Positions 53,027 through 61,525 of a stretch of 64,000 nt of DNA are shown in pieces. Below the pieces are notes generated by a model. The model made no database searches. It saw only the letters and a list, made by a program, of their open reading frames with translations, and had not been told where the DNA came from. This DNA comes from Bog-473 sp963781955 (GTDB lineage: Bacteria > Actinomycetota > Acidimicrobiia > Acidimicrobiales > RAAP-2): positions 186,001-250,000 of the forward strand of contig CAWAHU010000003.1 in the NCBI GenBank assembly GCA_963781955.1. Reading direction: 5' to 3'. The first letter of the stretch is position 1, and the number at the start of each line of letters is the position of its first letter. Both the position numbers and the translations under genes were made by a program.

Positions 53027-53401
53027 GTGATCAATCACGTGTCGATCCAGTGCGCCGACGTCGAGCGGAGCGCGCGGTTCTACGACGCCGTGCTGGCCCC
53101 GCTCGGCGGAACCCGAGTCATGGACTTCGGCCAGGTCATCGGCTTCGGGGTCCCGCCCATGCCGAGCTTCTGGATCGGTCCCCGGCAGACCGGCGAGGGG
53201 TTCCGGGAGTCCCACATCGCGTTCGACGCGCCGAACCGCCAGGCCGTGCGCGACTTCTTCGCCGCCGCGGTCGCCCAGGGGGCGGTGGTGCTCCACGAGC
53301 CACGGCTGTGGCCCGAGTACCACCCCAACTACTACGGCGCCTTCGTGCGGGACCCCGACGGCAACAACGTCGAGGCCGTGTGCCACACCCCCAAGACCTG
53401 A
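53027..53401 (+). CDS. VOC-family (glyoxalase-like) protein
   Basis: 124 residues, single VOC unit. NHVSIQCADVERSARFYDAVL opens it, SHIAFDAPNRQAVRDFFAAA is central, and the end is AFVRDPDGNNVEAVCH (Glu ligand). Typical of small glyoxalase or lyase-like enzymes of unknown substrate. GTG 53027 is set by MINHVSIQ; CACAGT lies 6 nt upstream as a possible -10 of a leaderless mRNA. Confidence 0.85.
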   Translation: MINHVSIQCADVERSARFYDAVLAPLGGTRVMDFGQVIGFGVPPMPSFWIGPRQTGEGFRESHIAFDAPNRQAVRDFFAAAVAQGAVVLHEPRLWPEYHPNYYGAFVRDPDGNNVEAVCHTPKT

Positions 53402-53429
53402 TCGCCCCGCCGGCGCTCCGGGTGGCGCG

Positions 53430-54659
53430 TCAGGCCACGGCCACCCGGCTGACGCCGACGAACGAGGTCACGTAGAAGTCCCGTTCCGCGCCGGGGCACG
53501 GGAACAGGACGCTCTGCATGCCGTGCCCGCTGTCGACCCGGGCCAGCTCGTCGCCGGTCTCAATGTCGAGCACGACCACGTCCGCCACGTCGCCGGTCAC
53601 CACCTCGCCGCCGTCCGTATACAGCAGCAGGTGGCTCGCGTGATCCTGGCCGCGCCGCCACCGCAGAGCCAGCGTCGCCGCATCGAAGCACGCCACCACC
53701 CCGTTGCCGCTGTCGTAGGCCATGACGAGGCCGCGACGCTCGTCGACCACCGGGGGGTTGGCCACCAGTCCGCCCGGCCGGCCGCACACCTCGGCCATCG
53801 ACACGTCCCCCGAGGCGAGGTCGACGCGCACCAGGTGGAGCGGCGCCGTGGAGAATCCCAGGCCCCGGAGCGTGCCGGCGAAGCGCTCGCTGCCGTCCCC
53901 GTCGTCGAGGAACCAGGCGGCGCCGCCGGCCAGCACGCAGTCCCACCCGTAGGTCTGGCCCTCGAGGGTCCGGTAGGGAACAGCGAAGGCCTCGTCGCGC
54001 GCAAGGCGGTCGCCGTCCCAGCGCACCCGCAACAGGCTGGTGTCGCCGACCACGTACACGGTGTCGCCGTCGGCCGACAGCCGGGCGACCGAAGGCTCGG
54101 GGAGGACGAGCGCGTCGAGCACCTCGAGGTCGTCGGGATGGAGCACGAGCAGCTCGCAGGGCGCGCGCTCACCTGGGGCCACGGCCAGCCCCGGCCGGGA
54201 GCCGCCGAAGTCCTTGGTGGCGAGGCAGCCGTCGGACAGCGGCACGAAGCTGTTGTAGGGCCGGTCGCGCGGCAGGCGCCGGCTCGCAGCCACCTCGAGG
54301 AAGGGGGTCAGCCGGTGGGCATGGTTCCCGAACACGACGTGCACCGAGCCGTCGGCCGCAACCCCGGCGCCGCCGGGCCATACCGGACCGCCGGGGAGGT
54401 CGGGCGAGTGCTCGAGCGCCTCGAGCGTGACCGGGTCGATCCGGTCCAGGGCGCACGTGGCGCCCTCGCCGGCTCCGTGGCGCAGCAGGTAGAGCCTGCC
54501 ACGGCCGGGGTCGCCGACCACCATGGTCGCCGCCGGCGCCACCCTGGTCGTGACCTCCAGTCGCTCCCGGGGCTCGGCAGGGTGGTCACGCAGGCCGAGT
54601 GCACCGGACACCGTCTGGGTCCGCCGAGGACCGCCGTCCTCGTGGGTCCACCACGTCAT
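53430..54659 (-). CDS. Beta-propeller-like hypothetical protein
   Basis: 409 residues without a signal peptide. Repeated beta-strand blocks resemble propeller blades: GRLYLLRHGAGEGATCALDRID, VHVVFGNHAHRLTP, VARLSADGDTVYVVGDTSLLRV and MAYDSGNGVVACFDAATLALRW. No catalytic motif. It lies 14 bp downstream of an acyl-CoA dehydrogenase gene on the same strand, so co-transcription is likely. Function unknown. Confidence 0.7.
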   Translation of the reverse strand: MTWWTHEDGGPRRTQTVSGALGLRDHPAEPRERLEVTTRVAPAATMVVGDPGRGRLYLLRHGAGEGATCALDRIDPVTLEALEHSPDLPGGPVWPGGAGVAADGSVHVVFGNHAHRLTPFLEVAASRRLPRDRPYNSFVPLSDGCLATKDFGGSRPGLAVAPGERAPCELLVLHPDDLEVLDALVLPEPSVARLSADGDTVYVVGDTSLLRVRWDGDRLARDEAFAVPYRTLEGQTYGWDCVLAGGAAWFLDDGDGSERFAGTLRGLGFSTAPLHLVRVDLASGDVSMAEVCGRPGGLVANPPVVDERRGLVMAYDSGNGVVACFDAATLALRWRRGQDHASHLLLYTDGGEVVTGDVADVVVLDIETGDELARVDSGHGMQSVLFPCPGAERDFYVTSFVGVSRVAVA

Positions 54660-54673
54660 GGCCCCGCCCGGAC

Positions 54674-55975
54674 TCAGGCGTCGGTCGTGAGCGTGTCGAG
54701 CAGGTCGGCGAAGCGCCGCTGCGCCTCGGCGCGCCGGGTCGGGATGTGCTCGGTCGGCACCTCGCTGGGCGCATAACCCTTGAGCACCTGCCGGGCCACG
54801 GTCTGGCGGTGCACCTCATCGGGCCCGTCGTAGAGCCGGGCCGCTCGGGCGGCCCGGTACATGGACTCGAGCGGCAGGTCGCAGGAGAACCCGAGTGACC
54901 CGTGGACCTGGATGGCTCGGTCGATGACGTCGTAGAGCACCTTGGCCCCGAAGTACTTGATCATGGCGATCTCGACCCGAGCGGACTGCGCCCCCTCGCG
55001 GTCCATCTTCCACGCGGCCTGGAGCGTCATGAGGCGGGCGGCGTGCATCTCAGCCATGGAGTCGGCCACCCAGTTCTGGACCGTCTGCTTCTCCGCCAGC
55101 ACGGACCCGTGGGCGAATCGCGACACGGCGCGCTCGCACAGCATGTCGAAGGCCCGCCGCGACTGCCCGAGCCAGCGCATGCAGTGGTGGATGCGGCCCG
55201 GGCCGAGCCGGTGCTGGGCCAGCGCGAAACCCGAGCCCTCCTTCCCGATGAGGTTCCCGGCCGGGACGCGCACGGCGCGGTAGACGATCTCGGCGTGGTT
55301 CCCGAAGCGGCCGTAGGGCGTGTTGGGGTCCTCCATCGTGGCCACGTCGCGCACGATCTCCACGCCCGGCGTGTTGGCGGGCACGATGATCATCGACGAC
55401 CCCGCGTAGGGATGGACGTCGGGGTTCGTCACCGCCATCACGATGAGGAAGTCGGCCACCGACCCGTTGGTGGTGAACCACTTGTGCCCGTCAATCACCC
55501 ACTCGTCGCCGTCGCGCACCGCCGAGGTGGTGAGCAACGTGGGGTCCGAGCCCGCCGTGTGGGGCTCGGTCATGGAGAAGGCCGAACGAAGCGTCCCGTC
55601 GAGCAACGGCTGCAGCCACCGCTCGCGCTGCGCCTCGTCACCCGACGTCTCGATCCCCACCGCGAGTAGCTCGGCGTTTCCCGAGTCGGGCGCGTTGTTG
55701 CCGAAGACGAGCGGAGCCAGCGGCGATTGACCGAGGATCTCGTGCATCAACCCCAGGCGCACCTGCCCGAATCCCATGCCTCCGAGCGCCGGCGGGAGGT
55801 GCGCCGCCCACAGGCCCTCCTCCTTGACCCGTTCCTGGAGGGGGCGCACCACTTCGAGCACCTGGTCGTAGCCGAGGTCGAGCGTCTCGAGCGGGAAGAC
55901 CTCGTCACGCACGAACGCGCGCATCCAGGCCAACTTCGCCTCGAAATCGGGCTCCGTCGAGAAATCCCAGGCCAT
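54674..55975 (-). CDS. Acyl-CoA dehydrogenase
   Basis: 433 residues. Conserved blocks: LPPALGGMGFGQVRLGLMHE, FSMTEPHTAGSDPTLL (FAD/substrate loop), DEWVIDGHKWFTTNG, RHCMRWLG-type helix (HHCMRWLGQSRRAFDML) and the C-terminal IQVHGSLGFSCDLPLESMYR. It oxidises an acyl-CoA at the alpha-beta position, passing electrons to ETF. ATG 55975 has GGGAGGAG immediately upstream; the longer frame would run through the bioB promoter. Confidence 0.9.
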   Translation of the reverse strand: MAWDFSTEPDFEAKLAWMRAFVRDEVFPLETLDLGYDQVLEVVRPLQERVKEEGLWAAHLPPALGGMGFGQVRLGLMHEILGQSPLAPLVFGNNAPDSGNAELLAVGIETSGDEAQRERWLQPLLDGTLRSAFSMTEPHTAGSDPTLLTTSAVRDGDEWVIDGHKWFTTNGSVADFLIVMAVTNPDVHPYAGSSMIIVPANTPGVEIVRDVATMEDPNTPYGRFGNHAEIVYRAVRVPAGNLIGKEGSGFALAQHRLGPGRIHHCMRWLGQSRRAFDMLCERAVSRFAHGSVLAEKQTVQNWVADSMAEMHAARLMTLQAAWKMDREGAQSARVEIAMIKYFGAKVLYDVIDRAIQVHGSLGFSCDLPLESMYRAARAARLYDGPDEVHRQTVARQVLKGYAPSEVPTEHIPTRRAEAQRRFADLLDTLTTDA

Positions 55976-56034
55976 GTCACTCCTCCCGTGCCCCGGGCGC
56001 GCCGCTCGGCTACCGGAACGCCACACCCTGCCAC

Positions 56035-56040
56035 TACCGT
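56035..56040 (+). promoter_or_regulatory. -10 element (TACCGT) for leaderless bioB
   Basis: TACCGT lies 7 nt before GTG 56048; no Shine-Dalgarno sequence is present. It is in the 72-bp divergent gap between bioB and the acyl-CoA dehydrogenase gene. Confidence 0.5.
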
Positions 56041-56047
56041 GGGCGGC

Positions 56048-57115
56048 GTGACCACCACGAGCCCCGTCTCCTTCGGACGCGCCGCGTCCGGTCCCCCGCC
56101 ACAGATCGCCCTCGACGCCACCGAGCGCGCCGTGATCACGGGGGCTGAGAAGGCCCTCCTCGACGAGCGCCGCCCGCTGCGGGCCGACGAGCTCACGGCG
56201 CTGGCCGCTCTGCCCGACGGCGCCGTCATGACGCTCGCCGCGCTGGCCCACCAGGTCCGGCTGGCCTGGTGCGGACCGGAGGTCGAGGTCGAGGGCATCC
56301 TGTCGGCCAAGACAGGCGGGTGCCCCGAGGACTGCCACTTCTGCTCACAGTCGTCGCGCTTCGACACGCCGGTGAAGGCGACTCCCTTCCTCGACACCGA
56401 GGAGGTGCTGACCGCCGCCCGCGAGACCGCCGCCCTGGGCGCCTCGGAGTTCTGCATCGTCCTGGCCGTGCGCGGCCCCGACGAGCGCACGCTGCAGCGG
56501 ATCCTCGAGCTCGTCCCGCTGGTGCAGGAGATCGGCTGCAACGTGGCGGTGAGCGCCGGCATCCTCACCGAGGACCAGGCCCGCCGGCTCGCCGAGGGCG
56601 GCGTGCACCGCTACAACCACAACGTCGAGACGGCGCGCTCGCACTTCGGCTCCATCGTGTCGACCCACACCTGGGAGCAACGTGCCGAGACCTGCCGCCT
56701 CGTTCGCCGGCACGGGATGGAGCTGTGCTGCGGCGCCCTCCTGAACATCGGCGAGACGGACGCGCAGCGCGTCGAGCTGCTCGTCCAGCTGCAGGAACTC
56801 GAGCCGACCGAGGTGCCCCTCAACTTCTTGAATCCGCGCCCCGGGACCCCGCTCAGTGACCAGCCGGTCCTCAGCGCCTGGGAGGCCATCCGCTGGATCG
56901 CCCTTTTCCGCCTGGCCCTCCCCTCGGTCATCCTGCGCTACGCCGGCGGCCGCGAGGTCACGCTACGCGACCTGCAGGCCTTGGGCATGACAGCTGGCAT
57001 CAACGCGCTCATCGTCGGCAACTACCTCACGACGCTCGGGCGCTCGCCCGAGGAGGACCTCCGGATGCTCGAGGACCTGCGCATGCCCATCGGCGCTCTG
57101 AGCGCCGCCATCTGA
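56048..57115 (+). CDS. bioB: Biotin synthase
   Basis: 355 residues, radical-SAM enzyme converting dethiobiotin to biotin by sulfur insertion. The SAM-cluster motif is GGCPEDCHFCSQSSRF (CxxxCxxC) near residue 91. Later conserved parts: YNHNVETARSHF, MELCCGALLNIGETD and LRYAGGREV. The GALLNIGE block differs from the GGIxGLGE of the E. coli enzyme. GTG 56048 is supported by a -10 seven bases upstream. The stop is 2 bp from bsaP, the accessory protein reported for mycobacterial BioB, so this is probably the accessory-dependent type. Confidence 0.94.
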   Translation: MTTTSPVSFGRAASGPPPQIALDATERAVITGAEKALLDERRPLRADELTALAALPDGAVMTLAALAHQVRLAWCGPEVEVEGILSAKTGGCPEDCHFCSQSSRFDTPVKATPFLDTEEVLTAARETAALGASEFCIVLAVRGPDERTLQRILELVPLVQEIGCNVAVSAGILTEDQARRLAEGGVHRYNHNVETARSHFGSIVSTHTWEQRAETCRLVRRHGMELCCGALLNIGETDAQRVELLVQLQELEPTEVPLNFLNPRPGTPLSDQPVLSAWEAIRWIALFRLALPSVILRYAGGREVTLRDLQALGMTAGINALIVGNYLTTLGRSPEEDLRMLEDLRMPIGALSAAI

Positions 57116-57117
57116 GC

Positions 57118-57360
57118 GTGCCCGGGCCACCTGCGGCCCATTGCACCGGCTGTGGCCGGCCGGTGGGTGCGTGCGCCGGGTGCGCCCGCGACCTCGACCC
57201 CCCGCGCTTCTGCCCCGCCTGCGGTCGCCGGATGACCGTCACCGTGGTCCCCACGGGCTGGGTGGCGCGCTGTCGCGACCACCCGGACCTCGGGCTGCGC
57301 TCGGGGTCGACCTCAGCCTGGGACGTCTCCGCCGAGCCCCAACCTCCGGTTCGCCACTGA
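57118..57360 (+). CDS. bsaP: Biotin synthase auxiliary protein
   Basis: 80 residues. Seven cysteines in four groups: HCTGCG, GACAGC, RFCPACGRRM and VARC. The central LDPPRFCPACGRRM and the following VTVVPTGWVARC match the small iron-sulfur protein next to bioB in mycobacteria. There it is reported to help biotin synthase turn over. GTG 57118 is 2 bp after the bioB stop, so the two are translated from one mRNA. The last 48 bases overlap the end of a convergent gene. Confidence 0.85.
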   Translation: MPGPPAAHCTGCGRPVGACAGCARDLDPPRFCPACGRRMTVTVVPTGWVARCRDHPDLGLRSGSTSAWDVSAEPQPPVRH

Positions 57361-57627
57361 CACACGGTCCGCCACCTCGGCGTCGGCTTCCTCGATCTCG
57401 CCGTCGGGGACGAACCAGCGGACGACGGCGCCGATGACGTCGGGCCCACCGCCCTTGACCCACGGGACCGAGCCAGAACGCTCCGACGGTCCGGCCAGTT
57501 GGAAGACCTCCGCCCACTCGAGCTCGGGGGTGCGGCTCAGCTGCCATTCGACCTGGTTCCTGTCGCCGAGCTCCTCGACGATGGTCCTGCCGACGATCGT
57601 GATCTCCTCGCCTGCTGCTCCCGTCAT
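57313..57627 (-). CDS. Hypothetical protein, 104 residues
   Basis: Begins MTGAAGEEITIVGRTIVEEL, continues NQVEWQLSRTPELEWAEVFQL and WVKGGGPDVIGAVVRWFVPDGEIEEADAEVADRVS. The mixed alpha/beta composition and acidic character look real. No family recognised. The gene ends inside bsaP on the opposite strand (48-bp convergent overlap). ATG 57627 is preferred over 57639. Confidence 0.6.
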   Translation of the reverse strand: MTGAAGEEITIVGRTIVEELGDRNQVEWQLSRTPELEWAEVFQLAGPSERSGSVPWVKGGGPDVIGAVVRWFVPDGEIEEADAEVADRVSVANRRLGLGGDVPG

Positions 57628-57709
57628 GCGCCCTCCCACCCTTCGCTACTCCCGCGCCGCTGCCGAAGACTACTGAGCGAACCGGTCCGCATCCGACACC
57701 CGAGGGTGC

Positions 57710-58173
57710 TCACGACCCGAATGCATCGTGCGCCGTCGCGATTATGCGGCGCCCAACGCAGGTACCCCGGTGGTGGCGACCAGGACGCATGGCCTCACGC
57801 ATGTGACACTCGGCTCGGGTGCCAAGGGTGTGCGCGCTGCCTGGCGCCACGGTGAACGTGGCCTTTCCCGCTTCGTGCTCGATCACGATGCACGACTGCG
57901 CCGCCAGCTGAGCCCCACAGCCTTCGGCCCCGACGTCCACGGAGGCACATTGCGACAGGAACGCCTGTCGGGGGGAAACCCGACGCATTGACGTGCACGA
58001 CCTCGCCGTCGTGCAGATTGGTGTCGGACGTCGGGCGTCACGTGGAGCCCGAGGCGAGGACCGGTGGACGAGGTCGACGTCGCCGCTGGGGTGGGGCCCG
58101 AACCGCACGCCGCCAGCGCGGCGGCCCCGACCACCAGCACTCCCGACCCCGATCGTCGCGACATCAGAAGCAC
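57710..58173 (-). pseudogene. Lipoprotein with neocarzinostatin-like domain, two frameshifts
   Basis: GTG 58173 (AGGAGG upstream) opens a lipoprotein signal ending GAAALAACGSG (lipobox LAAC). After TPAATSTSSTGPRLGLHVTP the frame changes near 58035 to TSDTNLHDGEVVHVNASGFP. It changes again to RQAFLSQCASVDVGAEGCG through TFTVAPGSAHTLG to 57710. The DG-VVxVNASGFP-xxxFxSQCA pattern is that of neocarzinostatin/macromomycin-like Ig domains. The second shift is in the G6 run at 57970-57975; one base fewer gives GFPRQAFLSQCA. Confidence 0.55.
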
Positions 58174-58230
58174 GGACACCTCCTCGCCGCGACGATGCTG
58201 GGAACAGCGAGGTCACCCCGAGCCGACCGC

Positions 58231-58884
58231 TCAAGGGCGGACGAGCTCCGCCAGCTCCGCTTCGTGGCCGGGGAGCGCGACCACTCGCAGCGCGCCGGGG
58301 CCCCGCAGCCACTCGAGGTTGCGTACGTGCAACTCCGAGGCCGGGTCGAAGCGGTTCAGGACCACGACCAGAGGTGCCGCCACCCGTCGCAGCGCCTCGA
58401 CGGTGAGCCTCACGGCGTTGATGGTGCCCAGGCCCGCGTCGGCCACCAGCACCACCACGTCGGGTGCCAGCGCGATGCACAGGCTCAGCGCGTCGCCATC
58501 GGTGGCCAGCGGCGAGCGCACCCCGCCGGCGGTCTCGACCAGGCCGACGTCGACCGCGTCATCCGGCCAGCGCACCTCGGCCATCAGGTCGGCGACGCCG
58601 AACGCCGGCCGCCCGAGCACCTCGGCCGCCATCGGAGGCGCCATGGCCACCTCGAACCAGCGGTGTGGTGGGCACACCTCCTCGGGCATCTCGCCGCTGG
58701 CCGCGCCCAGCACGGCCGCGTCGCGCCCGGCGGGATCGTCACCGGGCTCGAAGGACTGCGCCGGCTTGCGCGCCGCCACCCGTCGGCCGTCGGTGCGCAG
58801 CGTGCGCAGCAGGCGGTCGGCGACCCACGTCTTGCCGACGTCGGTTCCCGTCCCGACGACCACGACGAGGCGGCGCGGGCGCAC
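58231..58884 (-). CDS. bioD: Dethiobiotin synthetase
   Basis: 217 residues. P-loop GTGTDVGKTWVADRLL at the N-terminus, substrate loop ARKPAQSFEPGDD near residue 40, and VETAGGVRSPLATDGD near 118. It carboxylates 7,8-diaminopelargonate to dethiobiotin using ATP and CO2. GTG 58884 is 4 bp after the bioF stop; third gene of bioA-bioF-bioD. Confidence 0.93.
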   Translation of the reverse strand: MRPRRLVVVVGTGTDVGKTWVADRLLRTLRTDGRRVAARKPAQSFEPGDDPAGRDAAVLGAASGEMPEEVCPPHRWFEVAMAPPMAAEVLGRPAFGVADLMAEVRWPDDAVDVGLVETAGGVRSPLATDGDALSLCIALAPDVVVLVADAGLGTINAVRLTVEALRRVAAPLVVVLNRFDPASELHVRNLEWLRGPGALRVVALPGHEAELAELVRP

Positions 58885-58888
58885 AGAC

Positions 58889-60079
58889 TCAGTGCACGGC
58901 CGGCGCCGCTGCCGGCGCCGCTGCCGGTGCCGCGCACCCCAGTGCGCTGAGCGCGTCGATCAACCGCCCCACGTCCTCGTCGGTGTGAGCCGCGGAGATG
59001 GTCACCCGCAGGCGGCTCGTCCCGACGGGCACCGTGGGCGGCCGGATGGCCGGGACCCACAGCCCCTGTTCGAGCAGCGCGGCGGACGCGGCGACCGCCC
59101 GCTCCTCGCTCCCGAGCACGACGGGCAGGATCGGGCTCGGGTGCCCCGTCGGTGCCAGCCCGGCCGCGATCATCCTGTCGACCAGCGACGCGAGTCGGGC
59201 CGTCAGCGCGGCCCCTTCGGCGGAGCACACCACGCGCACGGCGGCCAGGGCGGCGGCGGCATCGGCCGGGGTGAGGGCGGTCGTGAAGATGTACGGCCGC
59301 GCCCGGTTGACCATGAGGTCGGCCACCTCGCGCGACCCCGCCACGAACCCACCGAGGGAACCCAGCGTCTTGGACAGGGTGCCGACCCGCACGACGGTCA
59401 CGCCGGCGGCCGCGGCGTCCGCTCTGTGCGGTCCGAGCACGGCATGTGCCTCGTCGAGGACGACGAGGGCGCCGTAGCGGGCACACAGCGCGAGCAACTC
59501 GTCCAGCGGCGCTGCGTCGCCGTCCATGGAGAAGACGGTGTCGCTCACCACCAGCACCGGTGCCCCCTGGGGCCTACCGGCGGCCAGCAGTTCCTCGAGA
59601 TGGCCGAGGTCCCGGTGCCGGTAGACGGCCAGCGAGGAGCGTGAGAGCCGGCAACCGTCGATGATGCTGGCGTGGTTCAGCTGGTCCGAGAGGACACGCA
59701 CTCCCGGGCCGCCCAGGGTGCACAGCACCCCGAGGTTCGCCGCGAAGCCGGTCGGAAAGCACACGGCCGCCTCGGCGCCCTTCCACGCGGCCAACGCCTC
59801 CTCGAGCTCGGCGTGGACCGGGCGGGACCCGGTGACCAGGCGCGAGGCTCCCGAGCCGGCACCCCAGCGATCGAGCGCCTCGTGGGCCGCCCCCACCACG
59901 GCCGGGTGCGCGCTCAACCCGAGGTAGTCGTTGGACGCGAACGAGACCACCCCCCGGCCGTGGTCGAGCACGCCGGCGGGCCCGCGGGCGTCGAAGTCGC
60001 GGGGCGAGCGCCAGCGGCCCTCGTCGGCCACCTGCTGCAGGGAGGCCCGGATCCGTTCCGGCCAGAATCCCTCGCTCAC
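58889..60079 (-). CDS. bioF: 8-amino-7-oxononanoate synthase
   Basis: 396 residues, PLP alpha-oxoamine synthase. FASNDYLGLSAHPAV near residue 46, GSGASRLVTG near 74, LDEAHAVLG near 210 and the PLP-lysine loop TLSKTLGSLGGF near 235. It joins pimeloyl-CoA/ACP and alanine. The C-terminus is an Ala/Pro repeat (APAAAPAAAPAVH) of unknown use. ATG 60079 overlaps the bioA stop (ATGA). Confidence 0.94.
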   Translation of the reverse strand: MSEGFWPERIRASLQQVADEGRWRSPRDFDARGPAGVLDHGRGVVSFASNDYLGLSAHPAVVGAAHEALDRWGAGSGASRLVTGSRPVHAELEEALAAWKGAEAAVCFPTGFAANLGVLCTLGGPGVRVLSDQLNHASIIDGCRLSRSSLAVYRHRDLGHLEELLAAGRPQGAPVLVVSDTVFSMDGDAAPLDELLALCARYGALVVLDEAHAVLGPHRADAAAAGVTVVRVGTLSKTLGSLGGFVAGSREVADLMVNRARPYIFTTALTPADAAAALAAVRVVCSAEGAALTARLASLVDRMIAAGLAPTGHPSPILPVVLGSEERAVAASAALLEQGLWVPAIRPPTVPVGTSRLRVTISAAHTDEDVGRLIDALSALGCAAPAAAPAAAPAVH

Positions 60080-61416
60080 CGAGGGCCCACCTCGTCGGCG
60101 ACGTCCCTGGCTGCCGCCGGACGCTCGACGTCGCCCAGCGCAGCATCGAGGGCGTCGACCATCCGCAACACCTCCTCGGCGGTGATGGTGAGGGGCGGCA
60201 TGAGCACCACGACGTCGCCGAGCGGGCGCAGCAGCACACCGCGCGCCACGGCACCGGCGCAGACCCGCCGCCCCCAGCGCAGCCCCGGGCCGGGCGGGTT
60301 CAGCTCGACCCCCACCATCAACCCGGCGCGGCGGACCTGGCGCACCGACGCCCGGCCGGCGAAGCGCTCGTCGAGGAGTCCGGCCAGCTGTGCGGCGCGG
60401 GCGCGCACGTTGGCCAGCACGTCGCCCGCGGTGACGAGCCGCAGGTGCTCGAGCGCTACGGCCGCGGCCAGGGCGTTCCCTCCGTAGGAGTGCCCGTGGT
60501 AGAAGGTCTCGGGGCCGAGGTCAGGACCCAGGAAGGCGCGGAACACCTCGCCCGAGGCGACCGTGACCGACATGGCCAGGTACCCGCCGGTGATCCCCTT
60601 GCCCAGGCACAGCAGGTCAGGATGCAGCCCGCACTGCTCGGAGGCGAACAGAGTCCCGGTGCGCCCGAAGCCGGTGGCCACCTCGTCGCACACGAGGAGG
60701 ACCCCCGTCCGGCGGCAGGCCTCCCCGAGCCGGCGCACGTCCGACGCCTCCGCGCAGAGCATCCCCGACGCCCCCTGCACGAGTGGCTCGATCACCACCG
60801 CGGCGAGCTCGCCGGCATGCGCCTCCACGGCGGCGCAGGCCTTGTCGGCCCAGCCCTGATCGGCGTACCCCGGTGTGCGGATCACCGGGAAGCACAGCCG
60901 CTCGAACACCGCGCTGAAGACCCCGCCGTCCCCCAGTGACAGAGCCCCGATGGTGTCACCGTGGTAGGCGTCACCCAGGGCCAGGAACGACCGTCGCCCG
61001 TCCTCCCCGCGGTTCACCCAATACTGGAAGGCGATCTTGAGCGCCTGCTCGACGGCCACCGCCCCGTCGGCCGCGAAGAGGAAGTGCGGCTCGTCCACCG
61101 GCACCACGCCCGCCAGGGCCTCCGACAGCTCCACTACGACCGTGTTGCCGTTGCCGAGCATGGTCGAGTGGGCCACCTTCTGGGCCTGGGCGGCCAGGGC
61201 GGCGTCGAGCTCGGGCACCCGGTGCCCGAGCGTGTTGACCCAGAGGGACGAGATCGCATCGAGGTAGCGCCGTCCGTCGGCGCCGATCAGCTCGCGCCCC
61301 TCGGCTCGCTCGACCACGAGGGGCGCGTTCTCGACGTAGGAGCCCATCTGGGTGAACCCGTGCCACACCACGGCGGCGTCGCGCTCGACCCAGGTCCTGG
61401 CGGCGTCCTCCTCCAC
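60076..61416 (-). CDS. bioA: Adenosylmethionine-8-amino-7-oxononanoate aminotransferase
   Basis: 446 residues, class-III PLP aminotransferase. ISSLWVNTLGHRVPELD near residue 58, the LLVCDEVATGFGRTG cofactor loop near 245, LCLGKGITGGYLAMS with the PLP lysine near 272 and ETFYHGHSYGGNALA near 305. It makes 7,8-diaminopelargonate. GTG 61416 starts NVEEDAARTWVERD and has CACAAT exactly 6 nt upstream (leaderless). The longer frame to 61554 would cross the divergent ribC start. Confidence 0.93.
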   Translation of the reverse strand: MEEDAARTWVERDAAVVWHGFTQMGSYVENAPLVVERAEGRELIGADGRRYLDAISSLWVNTLGHRVPELDAALAAQAQKVAHSTMLGNGNTVVVELSEALAGVVPVDEPHFLFAADGAVAVEQALKIAFQYWVNRGEDGRRSFLALGDAYHGDTIGALSLGDGGVFSAVFERLCFPVIRTPGYADQGWADKACAAVEAHAGELAAVVIEPLVQGASGMLCAEASDVRRLGEACRRTGVLLVCDEVATGFGRTGTLFASEQCGLHPDLLCLGKGITGGYLAMSVTVASGEVFRAFLGPDLGPETFYHGHSYGGNALAAAVALEHLRLVTAGDVLANVRARAAQLAGLLDERFAGRASVRQVRRAGLMVGVELNPPGPGLRWGRRVCAGAVARGVLLRPLGDVVVLMPPLTITAEEVLRMVDALDAALGDVERPAAARDVADEVGPR

Positions 61417-61422
61417 GTTCCA

Positions 61423-61428
61423 ATTGTG
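61423..61428 (-). promoter_or_regulatory. -10 element (CACAAT) for leaderless bioAFD
   Basis: CACAAT on the minus strand, 6 nt from GTG 61416. It shares a 109-bp gap with the divergent riboflavin synthase gene. Confidence 0.45.
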
Positions 61429-61525
61429 GTCGCCCCCGGGGGGACGGGGCCAATGCCGGGCCCGGAGCGGTGCGCCGGGCCTTTCCAGTGGGCGGACCGA
61501 CCAGAGCGCTGCGCGAGAATGGGCC

